Assembly: GCF_008326345.1 (NCBI RefSeq)
Contig: NZ_BJEN01000001.1
Location: forward strand, 1-64,000
From: Cutibacterium modestum
GTDB lineage: Bacteria; Actinomycetota; Actinomycetes; Propionibacteriales; Propionibacteriaceae
Length of the DNA stretch: 64,000 nucleotides
Direction: 5' to 3'
In this document: positions 8,647 through 19,849 of the stretch, piece by piece
Layout of the letters: each line of letters opens with the position of its first letter
How positions within the stretch are numbered: the stretch's first letter is position 1
Notes under the pieces: model-generated
Told to the model about the DNA's origin: nothing
The model's input: the letters and a program-made list of their open reading frames with translations, nothing else
Database searches by the model: none
Program-made: the position numbers and the translations under genes

Positions 8647-9449
8647 TTGCATCCTGACGTACTTCACGGCTCACATACCGCCAAGCCCAGTCGTAATCAT
8701 GACCCATGAATAAGTCTCAATCAACTGCGAACGCGGGAAAGTCAACGGCGACATATTATTCAGGATCTTTTGAGTCAGTAATTGATAAACCCCATCATTC
8801 CCATACTCATCCGGGTACTGTTGACATTCTTTGATTATGGAGAGACCAGAGTAAGAATTTCGTTGGAAAGAAGGAGGAGGTCGTGACGGTATGGTTGTGA
8901 ACGAAGAAAGGTTTGGAATAGCTTCAGGTTAAATATGGTCAACAAAATATTTACCTTGGTAGTGGTAGGGAAAAAGGTAGTTACTAAAGCGACATGATAT
9001 GGGAATCGCAAAACCTAGCTCCATGGTCAGGTTGCTGTTGACATCATTGGCGTCTGGGACGCCGACACCGACGAGCTGGCGATCCTCATGGCTTGTGCGC
9101 AGATGTACAGTCACTACCACTTGCCTGGCAGCATCAAGGAAGCCTCCATGGGGTTCAGCGATTCTGAATTCGACCGCCCCGATCGAATTACGCTCATGCT
9201 GGACTCCTATCCGGTGCCCCATCATGTCCAGAGTCCGGGCGTGAACACGATGCTTGTGATGGCTGACGTCATCCGACTTATAGGGGCTGGCCACTCCGAT
9301 CGCAGTTGACATGGAATCAATATACTTCGTTGCGGAGGGATGGGACCTGACCTACCCCACCACTAAAGAGTAAATGCGTACATACTTGATGTATGAATCG
9401 ATGCGGTGGCCCTCGCCCCATCTCTGCCACACGTGGCGAGCAACGATCG
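8647..9449. other. Gene-poor gap after recN, with possible gene remnants
   Basis: About 800 bases with unusually AT-rich stretches (near 8700-9000) compared with neighbours. A 42-codon frame at 8706-8834 lacks a ribosome-binding site. A strong GGAGGAGG at about 8873-8880 precedes a GTG whose frame stops after five codons. The plus frame reading to a stop at 9309 is open from about 9015 and somewhat protein-like but has no good start. The usual actinobacterial genes between recN and pyrG (steA and mctB in Mycobacterium) are absent, so this may be the scar of their loss. Confidence 0.4.
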
Positions 9450-9698
9450 ATGCCCACTGATTTCGATCCGGATGTTGTGAGACGCGAAATATCGATGATG
9501 CATCCCAACGATCCGGAATATCCGTGGCCCGGGTACTCTCCGGAGGTGATGGATGGCTCCTTGCCGTGGCGCATGTCTGACAGCCTCGTCGCTATGGGAT
9601 GGCGTTTCGACGTCATGACCCTTCTAAATGGACAGCCACCAGATCTCATTCACGCCGCTCTATTGGCAGACGAGATTCACCAGACAGATTCGCCATGA
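9450..9698 (+). CDS. Small hypothetical protein or remnant
   Basis: An 82-residue frame rich in Asp, Met and Pro, with segments such as MHPNDPEYPWPGYSPEVMDG. No recognised family. The frame is open from 9393, and the ATG at 9450 lacks a clear ribosome-binding site. Composition is more protein-like than the rest of the gap. It could be a small accessory gene or the end of a decayed one. Confidence 0.35.
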   Translation: MPTDFDPDVVRREISMMHPNDPEYPWPGYSPEVMDGSLPWRMSDSLVAMGWRFDVMTLLNGQPPDLIHAALLADEIHQTDSP

Positions 9699-9713
9699 AC
9701 CTCAGCGTGGTGA

Positions 9714-12129
<2,416 letters not shown>

Positions 12130-12133
<4 letters not shown>

Positions 12134-13050
12134 CCTCGACCGTCGGTGGCCAGGCTGAGGATTATTTGCGTCACCTTGTCGTGGAGCGAGGCCTGTCCGA
12201 TAACACGGTGCAGGCATACCGACGTGACCTGTTGCGGTATCAGAAATACCTCGATTCTCGGGGGATCAGGTCGTTAGCCGAAGTGACCCGTGTCGACGTC
12301 GAGGAATTTCGACGCTACCTGGACCAGCTTGGCCTGGCCCCGGCGTCTGTGACGCGTTGTGTGGTTGCAGTACGAAATCTGCACCATTTCGCGGTGGAAT
12401 CCGGTCAAGCCAAGACCGACGTTACCGCTGGGATCTCCCCGGGAACTCGTTCCCGCCGGCTCCCAAAAGCCTTGACGATGGAGCAAGTTGAGGCGTTGCT
12501 TGCCGCACCCGACACCAGCACCGTTGAAGGGTTACGAGATACCGCTTTGCTGGAACTGCTTTACGGCACGGGGGCACGAGTTTCAGAGGTCTGTGCCCTT
12601 GACGTTGACGATATTCGTCCCGTGCTGGATGACCCCGATCTCGGTCTGAGACTCATCGGCAAAGGAGACAAGGAACGCATCGTTCCGCTGGGCAGTTACG
12701 CGGCTCAAGCCGTGGATGCGTGGCTAGTAAGGGGACGTCCGGCATGGGCGCAGCTTGGCAACGGGGAACATGCCCTGCTGCTCAATACCCGCGGTCGGCG
12801 GCTGTCACGACAGTCAGCGTGGACTGTTATTCGTCGTGCCGGTGAGGCTGCTGGGCTCGACGTTGAGCACCTGTCTCCGCACAGTCTTCGACACTCCTAC
12901 GCCACCCACCTTTTGGACGGAGGTGCCGACATCCGCGTTGTGCAGGAGTTGCTGGGTCATTCATCCGTGACGACGACCCAGATTTACACCCTGGTGACGG
13001 CAGATCACCTGAGGGAGGTTTACCGCTCGTCGCACCCTCGGGCCGTCTAA
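12130..13050 (+). CDS. xerD: Site-specific tyrosine recombinase XerD
   Basis: A 306-residue tyrosine recombinase that resolves chromosome dimers with XerC at dif, activated by FtsK (also encoded in this window). The N-terminal SAM-like core-binding domain spans residues 1-95. The catalytic residues are all present: Arg150 in GTGARVSE, Lys178, His251 and Arg254 in HSLRH, His277 in LGHSS, and nucleophile Tyr286. Its place after the Nudix gene marks it as XerD rather than a phage integrase. GTG start overlaps the Nudix stop. Confidence 0.93.
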
Positions 13051-13144
13051 GGCCAGTATTGAGGGTGGGGTGTAGTTGTCGGTTGTGCCCACTATCGTTG
13101 TTATGAGTGCAATATTGTCGTGACGTCGAGAGGAAGGCCACCAC

Positions 13145-14062
13145 GTGTCCGAGACAGACCCCGAGCCGTTGTTCCGTGTCCCCGGTCCGGGCCGGGAGGC
13201 CGAAGAGGCTGCCGAGAACTCGATCGGTCCGACCGGACGTCCGCTTCTTGACCTTCCCGAGCCGACGCCGGCTCCCGACGGCCCGAAATATGCCACCGTC
13301 ATCTCGATGTGTAACCAGAAGGGCGGTGTCGGCAAGACGACAACGACCATCAACCTGGGAGCGGGACTAGCTGAGTACGGCCGGCGCGTTCTGTTGGTGG
13401 ACTTCGACCCGCAGGGCTCCCTTTCGGTTGGCTTGGGGATCAACCCCCACACTCTTGAAAATTCTATTTACACCTTGCTGATGTCACCCCGTGACGACGT
13501 CCACGACGTCATCCAGCCCACTGAAACCGAGGGCATGGACCTGTTACCGGCCAATATTGACCTGTCAGCCGCTGAGGTGCAGCTCGTCAGCGAGGTGGCC
13601 CGCGAGCAGACCCTCAAACGGGTCATTGACCGGATCCGCGGCGAATACGACATGATCCTTATCGACTGTGCGCCGTCGTTAGGTCTGCTCACCATCAACG
13701 CCCTGACCGCTTCCGACTATGTCATCATGCCGTTGGAATGCGAGTTCTTTGCCCTGCGCGGTATCGCCCTGCTCACCGACACCATTGAGAAGGTTCAGGA
13801 CCGTCTCAACCCTGATTTGGAGATTCTCGGCATCCTCGGAACCATGTTCGATCCCCGTACCCTGCACGCCCGGGAAGTCATGGAGCGGGTGGTACAGGCC
13901 TTTGGTGACACCGTATTCCACACCGTCATCAAGCGCACCATCAAGTTCCCTGAGACCACCGTCGCGGGGGAGCCCATCACAAGCTACGCCTCCTCCTCTC
14001 CGGGGGCTCAGGCTTACCGTGACCTGGCTAAGGAGGTACTGGCCCGATGCCGCGCCGAGTAA
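13145..14062 (+). CDS. parA: ParA/Soj-family ATPase
   Basis: A 305-residue deviant-Walker ATPase. The motif KGGVGKT is at residues 59-65, followed by LLVDFDPQGSL (Walker A' partner) and DMILIDCAPSLGLLT (Walker B). It has a roughly 45-residue acidic N-terminal extension. It corresponds to Rv1708 of Mycobacterium, a second ParA not next to parB. It overlaps the following small gene by 16 bases, suggesting the two work together. The role in segregation or positioning is inferred from family only. Start is GTG 13145 after GAGAGGAAGG. Confidence 0.9.
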   Translation: MSETDPEPLFRVPGPGREAEEAAENSIGPTGRPLLDLPEPTPAPDGPKYATVISMCNQKGGVGKTTTTINLGAGLAEYGRRVLLVDFDPQGSLSVGLGINPHTLENSIYTLLMSPRDDVHDVIQPTETEGMDLLPANIDLSAAEVQLVSEVAREQTLKRVIDRIRGEYDMILIDCAPSLGLLTINALTASDYVIMPLECEFFALRGIALLTDTIEKVQDRLNPDLEILGILGTMFDPRTLHAREVMERVVQAFGDTVFHTVIKRTIKFPETTVAGEPITSYASSSPGAQAYRDLAKEVLARCRAE

Positions 14063-14406
14063 GCCTGCCAGGAGCTAACGAGCTCTTCCGCCCCACGGTT
14101 GGTGGCCGTGAACCGGGTGAGACTCCCCAACAGCCCGAGGCACGCAAAGCTCGCAAAACGTCCCAGGACTCTACATCCCCGGGGAAACGTGGTGGTAGCG
14201 GGCGAGTGCGTCACGATGAGAAAATCACCGTCTACGTCTCTACCGAGGAGCTCATCGCTCTGGAGACGGCGAGGCTGGCCATGAGATCCCAAGGCATTAA
14301 CGCTGACCGAGGCAGAATTGTGCGCGCCTCAGTAGCGATGGCCCTGGCCGACCTTGAGGAAAACGGCGAGGAGTCCGCTCTCGCTCATCTCCTCACTATT
14401 GACTGA
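14047..14406 (+). CDS. Small ribbon-helix-helix-like partner of ParA
   Basis: A 119-residue protein with a basic, Pro/Lys-rich N terminus (1-55) and a folded C-terminal part beginning HDEKITVYVSTEELIALE. A beta strand followed by two helices, with an R-G-R-I-V-R-A-S start to the second helix, resembles ribbon-helix-helix DNA-binding proteins. It overlaps parA by 16 bases. In many actinobacteria this position holds scpA and scpB, which are missing. A site-binding partner of the orphan ParA is a reasonable guess, not shown. Confidence 0.75.
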   Translation: MPRRVSLPGANELFRPTVGGREPGETPQQPEARKARKTSQDSTSPGKRGGSGRVRHDEKITVYVSTEELIALETARLAMRSQGINADRGRIVRASVAMALADLEENGEESALAHLLTID

Positions 14407-14427
14407 ATACGGTAAGGACAGAAAATT

Positions 14428-15165
14428 ATGAGCGACGAGCAAGGCATCCGGCTGCAGAAGGTGCTGGCCCAGGCTGGTTTGGCATCCCGCCGTGCCGCTG
14501 AAGAGATGATCGCGGCCGGAAGGGTCGAGGTCAATGGCGAACTTATCGTTGAGCAGGGACGACGGGTCGACCCTGAGCACGATGAAATCCGGGTCGACGG
14601 CTCCCGCATCCCCACTGCGCGGCGTCACGTATACTACGTACTCAATAAGCCGCGGGGTGTCGTCTCCACCATGGACGATCCAGAAAGCCGTCCCTGCCTT
14701 TCCGACCTTGAAGGAGTGCCGCGCGGTATCCGCCTATTCCACGTCGGTCGTCTCGACACTGAGACTTCGGGCCTCATTTTGCTGACTAATGACGGGGAAT
14801 TCGCTAACCGGATGACCCATCCGTCCTACAAGGTTCTCAAGACCTACCTGGCAGACGTTGAGGGCCGCGTTGATGACAAAGTCATCCGTCGCCTTTCGAA
14901 GGGGCTGACCCTCGAGGACGGCCCCGTCAAGCCTGACGCCGTGCGCCTGGTGCAGGCTGGCGACGAGCACTCCCTGGTCGAGGTGAGCCTTCATGAGGGA
15001 CGCAACCGCATCGTGCGTCGCATGATGGATTCGGTCGCTCACCCAGTGCGTCGACTTTCCCGCACTGCGATAGGCCCGGTTCGACTCAAGCGTTTGAGTC
15101 GCGGCGATATGCGTGAACTTACCCGTGAAGAGTTGGGCCAGCTCCTCGACCTCGTCGAACTGTGA
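14428..15165 (+). CDS. rluB: Pseudouridine synthase RluB (23S rRNA)
   Basis: A 245-residue RsuA/RluB-family enzyme. The N-terminal S4 domain (RLQKVLAQAGLASRRAAEEM) is followed by the catalytic domain with Asp in HVGRLDTETSGLILLTNDG. The family's YVLNKPRGVVST segment and C-terminal EGRNRIVRRMM segment are present. It would make a pseudouridine in 23S rRNA helix 89. ATG 14428 follows AAGGACAG. Same position as Rv1711 in Mycobacterium. Confidence 0.92.
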   Translation: MSDEQGIRLQKVLAQAGLASRRAAEEMIAAGRVEVNGELIVEQGRRVDPEHDEIRVDGSRIPTARRHVYYVLNKPRGVVSTMDDPESRPCLSDLEGVPRGIRLFHVGRLDTETSGLILLTNDGEFANRMTHPSYKVLKTYLADVEGRVDDKVIRRLSKGLTLEDGPVKPDAVRLVQAGDEHSLVEVSLHEGRNRIVRRMMDSVAHPVRRLSRTAIGPVRLKRLSRGDMRELTREELGQLLDLVEL

Positions 15166-15220
15166 GTCCTCGCGCATGGCTGAAATTGGCCTGAGGCATC
15201 GCTCGGGTAATGTCAGACAG

Positions 15221-16255
15221 GTGAGTTCAAACAAGTATCGCCCGGTCATCGCTGCGGCACTTGCCGCCGTCCTGTGCGTGTCGTCATTGGCCCTCGCCTC
15301 CTGTAGTAAGTCATCGTCGGACCCGAAACCATCGGCGAGTGCTTCCAGCTCCAGCGCTCCGGCCTCCGCTTCTGCCAGCGCCAAGGCCTCCGCCTCCCCG
15401 ACAAAGAAACCGACTATGGTCACTAACCTCGACCAGCTCAAGGTTTCCGGTGAGGACGGCAAGGCGCCGAAGATTGAGGGATCCTGGCCGCTGGCCATCG
15501 CTAAAACCGAGTCCAAGGTCCTCAAGGCGGGCAAAGGTGAGAAGGTCGACAAGGACGCCACCGTCAAGATGAATTATGTTGGTGTCAACGGCCGTACCGG
15601 CAAGGAGTTCGACTCTTCCTACAAGCGTGGCGCTACTACCGACCTCCCATTGGCCCAGGTGGTTCCGGGGTTCGCGAAGGGCCTTGTTGGAAAACACCAG
15701 GGAGACCGAGTACTCATTATGATGCCCGGATCTGACGCCTATGATTCCCAAGGTGGCGCCCCACAAGCTGGCATTATGAAAGGTGACTCCCTCGTTTTCG
15801 TCGTCGACATCGTCGGCGTTCCGTTGCCTAAGGCGACGGGTGAGCCCGTCAAACCAGCGTCCGGTCTACCCACCGTCAAGGAGACGCAGGGCGCTCCTGC
15901 CGTAACTATCGGCAAGGCCACCAAGCCGAATAAACTCGTCATCCAGCCTCTCATCAAAGGTAAAGGACCTGTAGTCACTGCTAACGACGCCATTGACGTC
16001 AAATACCGCACTTATGCCTGGTCTTCTGGGGAACTTATCGAGGACGGATATTCCGGCGAGCCAGTGGCGGGATCCATGAGCTCCGTCATTCCGGGGTGGA
16101 AGAAAGGATTGACCGGTCAGACCGTCGGTTCTCGGGTGATGCTCATCGTGCCGCCCGCTGACGCCTACCCGAACGGCAGCACTAACCCGCCGGTGAAGAA
16201 GGGCGAGACCCTGGTCTACGTCATCGATATTCTGTCGGCTCAAAAAGAATCATGA
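15221..16255 (+). CDS. Lipoprotein with two FKBP-type peptidyl-prolyl isomerase domains
   Basis: A 344-residue exported lipoprotein. From GTG 15221 it has a lipoprotein signal (hydrophobic AAALAAVLCVSSLALAS then Cys, lipobox LASC), a Ser/Ala/Lys-rich linker of about 40 residues, and two FKBP folds (about residues 100-205 and 250-342). Each has the V-P-G-x-x-K-G-L and R-V-x-x-x-x-P elements. It probably helps fold proteins outside the membrane. An alternative start at ATG 15176 gives a longer n-region; neither has a strong ribosome-binding site. Confidence 0.88.
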   Translation: MSSNKYRPVIAAALAAVLCVSSLALASCSKSSSDPKPSASASSSSAPASASASAKASASPTKKPTMVTNLDQLKVSGEDGKAPKIEGSWPLAIAKTESKVLKAGKGEKVDKDATVKMNYVGVNGRTGKEFDSSYKRGATTDLPLAQVVPGFAKGLVGKHQGDRVLIMMPGSDAYDSQGGAPQAGIMKGDSLVFVVDIVGVPLPKATGEPVKPASGLPTVKETQGAPAVTIGKATKPNKLVIQPLIKGKGPVVTANDAIDVKYRTYAWSSGELIEDGYSGEPVAGSMSSVIPGWKKGLTGQTVGSRVMLIVPPADAYPNGSTNPPVKKGETLVYVIDILSAQKES

Positions 16256-16297
16256 GTGACGATGGCTTTGCGCGAGACATGGCCGGCTGATTGTGTC

Positions 16298-17299
16298 TTA
16301 GGGCCGACAAGCCTCGCGCAGCGCCGCCACATCGAGAACTGCATCACTCCACCACCCCATCGCTCCGGGAAGAGGCCCAGGATCTAAGCGGTGAATGCCC
16401 GCAACAGGGGTGGGCGGTGTCAGAGCCGCGATGTTGACGAGTTCGTGGGGATCGGCAACCTCGGGGAGTCCGAGGGAATGGCACAGCCACGCCACGACAC
16501 GGTGATGGTCGATACCTGAATCCGCGAGATCGGCCAACCCCGCTGCTCCCGCCGACTTCGACAGGCGTGCCCCTCCTGGGCCAGTAACAAGCCCAGTGTG
16601 GGCGTAGACCGGAGGGGCAAACCCGAGCAGTTCGGCTAGCTGGGCTTGACGAGGGGCCGAGGCCCACAGGTCTCGGGCTCGAACGACCTGATCGACCCCT
16701 TGCAGACCGTCGTCGACGACTACCGCAAGGTTGTAGGCGGCAGTGCCGTCATTGCGCACCAGGACAAGGTCGTCCACCCGTCCGCGGGCACGGCCACGAA
16801 CGAGGTCCGTAGCCTCAAACGAGTCGAGGCGGCTGGACAGGCGAATCGCGGGAGCACGTGTCTGGGTCCTGGCCCGCCGTTGACGACCATCGAGGGTTCG
16901 ACAGGTGCCCGGATACGGGCGCCAATCGGCCTTGTTGGGGGCGGTAGCGGCCGCTGCGATTTCCCTGCGGGTGCAAAAACAGGGGTAGGTCTCCAGACCT
17001 GCTACCGCGTCGGCATACAGATCGAGACGCTCAGACTGCCAGATGACCGGTCCATCCCAATCTAGGCCCAGAGATTCCAGATCGCGCAACTGAGCTGAGG
17101 CAATATTTCCGGCCGCGGCCACCCGCGCCTGGTCTAAATCCTCGATGCGCACCACGAACCGACGGCCCGTCGAGCGGGCTAAAAGCCAGGCCGCCAACGC
17201 GGTGCGGAGATTCCCCAGATGCAGTGCCGAGGTAGGGGAGGGGGCGAAACGGCCAGCTGGGCATACCGAACCGGAATGAGTGGTGGCGAAATCGGTCAC
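16298..17299 (-). CDS. gluQ: Glutamyl-Q tRNA(Asp) synthetase / truncated GluRS
   Basis: A 333-residue class I synthetase catalytic core without the anticodon-binding domain. It has the HIGH-type motif APSPTSALHLGNLRTAL, the VRIEDLDQARV segment, a Cys-rich zinc site (CFCTRREI and a later Cys), and a KMSKS-type motif ARLSKSAGAAG. GluQ charges glutamate onto the queuosine of tRNA-Asp. The GTG at 17299 gives the family-like MTDFATTHSG N terminus; an ATG at 17341 (MLVPSLLLLP) is a possible alternative. It converges on the FKBP gene. Confidence 0.88.
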   Translation of the reverse strand: MTDFATTHSGSVCPAGRFAPSPTSALHLGNLRTALAAWLLARSTGRRFVVRIEDLDQARVAAAGNIASAQLRDLESLGLDWDGPVIWQSERLDLYADAVAGLETYPCFCTRREIAAAATAPNKADWRPYPGTCRTLDGRQRRARTQTRAPAIRLSSRLDSFEATDLVRGRARGRVDDLVLVRNDGTAAYNLAVVVDDGLQGVDQVVRARDLWASAPRQAQLAELLGFAPPVYAHTGLVTGPGGARLSKSAGAAGLADLADSGIDHHRVVAWLCHSLGLPEVADPHELVNIAALTPPTPVAGIHRLDPGPLPGAMGWWSDAVLDVAALREACRP

Positions 17300-17386
17300 G
17301 AGCGGCAGTGTAGGCAACAATAGGAGTGACGGGACGAGCATGCCCCGTCCAGATGGGTAAGCTGTGACGCTGGAAGGAGGGTGCCG

Positions 17387-18349
17387 ATGGCTGCACAGCG
17401 TTCGGAGAGGTTGGTTAACCTCGTCATCGCTCTCCTGGTCACCGACCGCCCCCTCACTCGCGCACAACTGCGCGACATGATCGAGGACTACCGCAAGGTT
17501 TCCGAGGTGGCGTTTCAACGGTCCTTTGAACGCGACAAAGAGGAATTGCGACGAATCGGAATCACCGTCGAATCCGTCACCCTCGACACCTTCTTCGGTG
17601 ACGAAGTCGGCTACCGCATTCCCCGCGCCGACGTGGAGCTTCCTCCTGTTCAATTCACTCAAGCGGAGGCTGACGCTTTAGCGACCGCAGCCCGGGTATG
17701 GCGCGAATCCGTCCTCGACGAGTCCTCCACGTCTGCCCTGGTGAAATTACGTGCCGCCGGAGTTGAGCCCGATACGGAGGCCGGTATCGCGACCCAGGTC
17801 GTCACCGGGGCAGATGCGCCATCGTTCTCTGATCTGTGGCGGGCCACCATCGACCGTTCCAGGGTCCGCTTCGGTTACCGAGGAGGAAAACACCGCACCG
17901 TAGACCCCTGGCGAATGGCCTTGCGACGTGGCCGGTGGTACCTCGTCGGGCGAGATGTCGACCGTGACGAGCCACGACTATTCCGCCTGTCACGTATCAG
18001 TTCCGCCGTGACGACCGTGGGGGAGCCCGGCACCGTCACAAGCCCCGAACCTGAGGTGATCGAGGCCCATCTCAACCGCCTGGAGCCACCTGAGCCTGAG
18101 GAAGTTGACGTCACGATGGCCGTCGCTCCCGGAGTGCGTTTAGGGGTGATGACGACGCGCACCGAATGGGATGGGCCAGTACCCGAGGGCTATGAGGTCG
18201 TTACCGGTGGGTTTGGCGGATACGACGAGGCTGCCACAGCCGTGTTGCGTGCCGGCGGTCGTATCATCCTTCTTGCCCCTCAGGAGGCTCGCACCGTCTT
18301 GGCCGAGAGGATCAATGCCGTGTTGCGGTTAGAGGAGAACACCCCATGA
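17387..18349 (+). CDS. pafB: PafB, WYL-domain transcriptional activator
   Basis: A 320-residue protein with an N-terminal winged helix-turn-helix (residues 5-70, AQRSERLVNLVIALL...) and a C-terminal WYL domain (RVRFGYRG near 165, WRMALRRGRWYLVGRD near 185) plus a WCX tail. With PafC it forms the heterodimer that drives the LexA-independent DNA-damage response in mycobacteria. ATG 17387 lies six bases after GGAAGGAGG; a GTG at 17381 would be too close. pafC follows with a 4-base overlap. Confidence 0.92.
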   Translation: MAAQRSERLVNLVIALLVTDRPLTRAQLRDMIEDYRKVSEVAFQRSFERDKEELRRIGITVESVTLDTFFGDEVGYRIPRADVELPPVQFTQAEADALATAARVWRESVLDESSTSALVKLRAAGVEPDTEAGIATQVVTGADAPSFSDLWRATIDRSRVRFGYRGGKHRTVDPWRMALRRGRWYLVGRDVDRDEPRLFRLSRISSAVTTVGEPGTVTSPEPEVIEAHLNRLEPPEPEEVDVTMAVAPGVRLGVMTTRTEWDGPVPEGYEVVTGGFGGYDEAATAVLRAGGRIILLAPQEARTVLAERINAVLRLEENTP

Positions 18350-19314
18350 CCGCTCGCACCGATACCGCCCGCCTGCTGGCCCTCATTCCCTATCTGCGGT
18401 CTCACCCCGGGGTAGCCGTCACCGAGGTTGCCCGAGTGTTTGGCGTCAGCACTGACCGGGTAATTGCCGATCTCAAGATTTTGTGGATGGTTGGTCTGCC
18501 CGGTGGGATGCCAGACGACCTTATCGACATCGACATGGATGCTGTCGACTCCGACGGCACTATCACCATCACCAATGCCGATGCTCTGCCCCGGCCCATG
18601 CGTCTGACTCCCGACGAGGCGTGGTCCCTGCTGGCTGCCTTGCAAGTCATCGCCGATCTGGCTGACGACACCGTCCGTCCTGCAGTGGAATCCGCGGCCG
18701 AGAAGCTGCGCCAGGTGTGCCCGCAGGCCGGACCGGATCCGGTGGAGGCCAGTGTCGGAGCCGATTACGACCCGCGCTCGGAATGGTTCACCGGAGCCTG
18801 TGCCAACAAGTGGCGCATTGAGATCGTCCATCGACGCGGTGACGACCCCACTCCGCACACCCAGGTCGTCGATCCTGTGCGTGTCGAGGTTCGCGACGGT
18901 CATCGCTACCTCGTCGGGTGGTCGATGGCTCGCAAACAGTGGCGCACGTGGCGGCTGGATCGCATCGTCACGGGCAGGCGAATTGGGCACGCTACAAATC
19001 ACGGGCGTCCACCCAAAACCCTCGAATGGTTCTCTGATGTCGTCGACGAGGTGACGCTGACTCTTACGCCACGGGCGGGCTGGGTTGCTGAATACCACCC
19101 GGTGCGACATGTTGAGAAGAACGAGGAGGTGTGGAAGGTGACCTTTGCTGTGGCCTCTGCGACCTGGCTTGCTGAGCTCATGGTGGGTCTTGGATCAGAC
19201 GTGCTCTCCGTCGATCCGCCTCATGCTGCAGCTCCTGCCATTCAGCTGGCACGCGCTGCAGCTGCCGCAAATGATATTAAGATTCCGAACCGCGAGGCGG
19301 TAGAGGAGTCCTGA
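18346..19314 (+). CDS. pafC: PafC, WYL-domain transcriptional activator
   Basis: A 322-residue partner of PafB with the same architecture: HTH at residues 5-60 (LLALIPYLRSHPGVAVTEVA), then a WYL-type domain around 160-225 with DGHRYLVGWSM. ATG at 18346 overlaps the pafB stop. The pafB-pafC-tatA-tatC-helY order matches the Mycobacterium Rv2096c-Rv2092c block, where the proteasome accessory genes sit just upstream; those are not here. Confidence 0.92.
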   Translation: MTARTDTARLLALIPYLRSHPGVAVTEVARVFGVSTDRVIADLKILWMVGLPGGMPDDLIDIDMDAVDSDGTITITNADALPRPMRLTPDEAWSLLAALQVIADLADDTVRPAVESAAEKLRQVCPQAGPDPVEASVGADYDPRSEWFTGACANKWRIEIVHRRGDDPTPHTQVVDPVRVEVRDGHRYLVGWSMARKQWRTWRLDRIVTGRRIGHATNHGRPPKTLEWFSDVVDEVTLTLTPRAGWVAEYHPVRHVEKNEEVWKVTFAVASATWLAELMVGLGSDVLSVDPPHAAAPAIQLARAAAAANDIKIPNREAVEES

Positions 19315-19517
19315 TGTGGTGGACCTGGGTGTTGGTCTTCGCCATTGTGCTGCTTGTCATGGAGATCGTAATTGGCACGATCTGGCTGTGGCGCAAGCTT
19401 GTAGCTATCGTGAGTGAGGCTGAGCGGGTAACCGGTCGACTCGATGAGTTAGCTCACATCCTGGAGGATATCGACACCACTGCTAGTAGGGGCACGATAG
19501 CTCCCGAAGTACCCTGA
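19314..19517 (+). CDS. Small single-pass membrane protein
   Basis: A 67-residue protein with one strongly hydrophobic N-terminal helix (WVLVFAIVLLVMEIVIGTIWLW) and a charged C-terminal half likely to be a helix (SEAERVTGRLDELAHILEDI). Its ATG shares one base with the pafC stop (TGATG), which argues for translational coupling and a real gene. Function unknown; the N-out or N-in topology cannot be told. Confidence 0.7.
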   Translation: MWWTWVLVFAIVLLVMEIVIGTIWLWRKLVAIVSEAERVTGRLDELAHILEDIDTTASRGTIAPEVP

Positions 19518-19612
19518 CCATCGTGGTAGCCTGAACGCCGATCGTCGAGCTGGTGGCCTTCCTTGTGTAGTACGGGGATGGGGTGCCAGCCAAGTCTGGA
19601 AGGAGAGCCTCA

Positions 19613-19846
19613 ATGGCTCCTCTGCTCATCGCGAATGAAGCGACCATCATCATCATCGTGCTTCTCGCGCTCGTGCTCTTCGGTGGGTCCCGCATCGCTG
19701 GCGTCGGTAAGGGGGCTGGTCGCGCTATCCGCGAGTTCAAGGAAGAAACGGCGGGCCTGGACAAGGGCAAGGACGCCAAGGCCGAGCAAGACATTAAGGC
19801 TACCGAGGCTGACGTCGCCAAGGACGAAACCAAGCCAACTGAGTGA
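19613..19846 (+). CDS. tatA: Twin-arginine translocase subunit TatA
   Basis: A 77-residue TatA: one transmembrane helix (ATIIIIVLLALVLFGG), the short hinge, an amphipathic helix (GVGKGAGRAIREFKEE), and a Lys/Glu-rich tail. With TatC it exports folded proteins. ATG 19613 follows GGAAGGAGAG at correct spacing, so the in-frame extension from 19583 is rejected. tatC begins four bases after the stop. Confidence 0.92.
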   Translation: MAPLLIANEATIIIIVLLALVLFGGSRIAGVGKGAGRAIREFKEETAGLDKGKDAKAEQDIKATEADVAKDETKPTE

Positions 19847-19849
19847 GTC

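Noticed and set aside
8929-9312. 127-codon minus-strand frame in the recN-pyrG gap
   Set aside because: Ends in low-quality sequence, no ribosome-binding site; the plus strand reads at least as well and neither is convincing.
14047-14406. ParB homologue next to parA
   Set aside because: Too short and lacks the ParB box II/HTH core; only a ribbon-helix-helix-like end is suggested.
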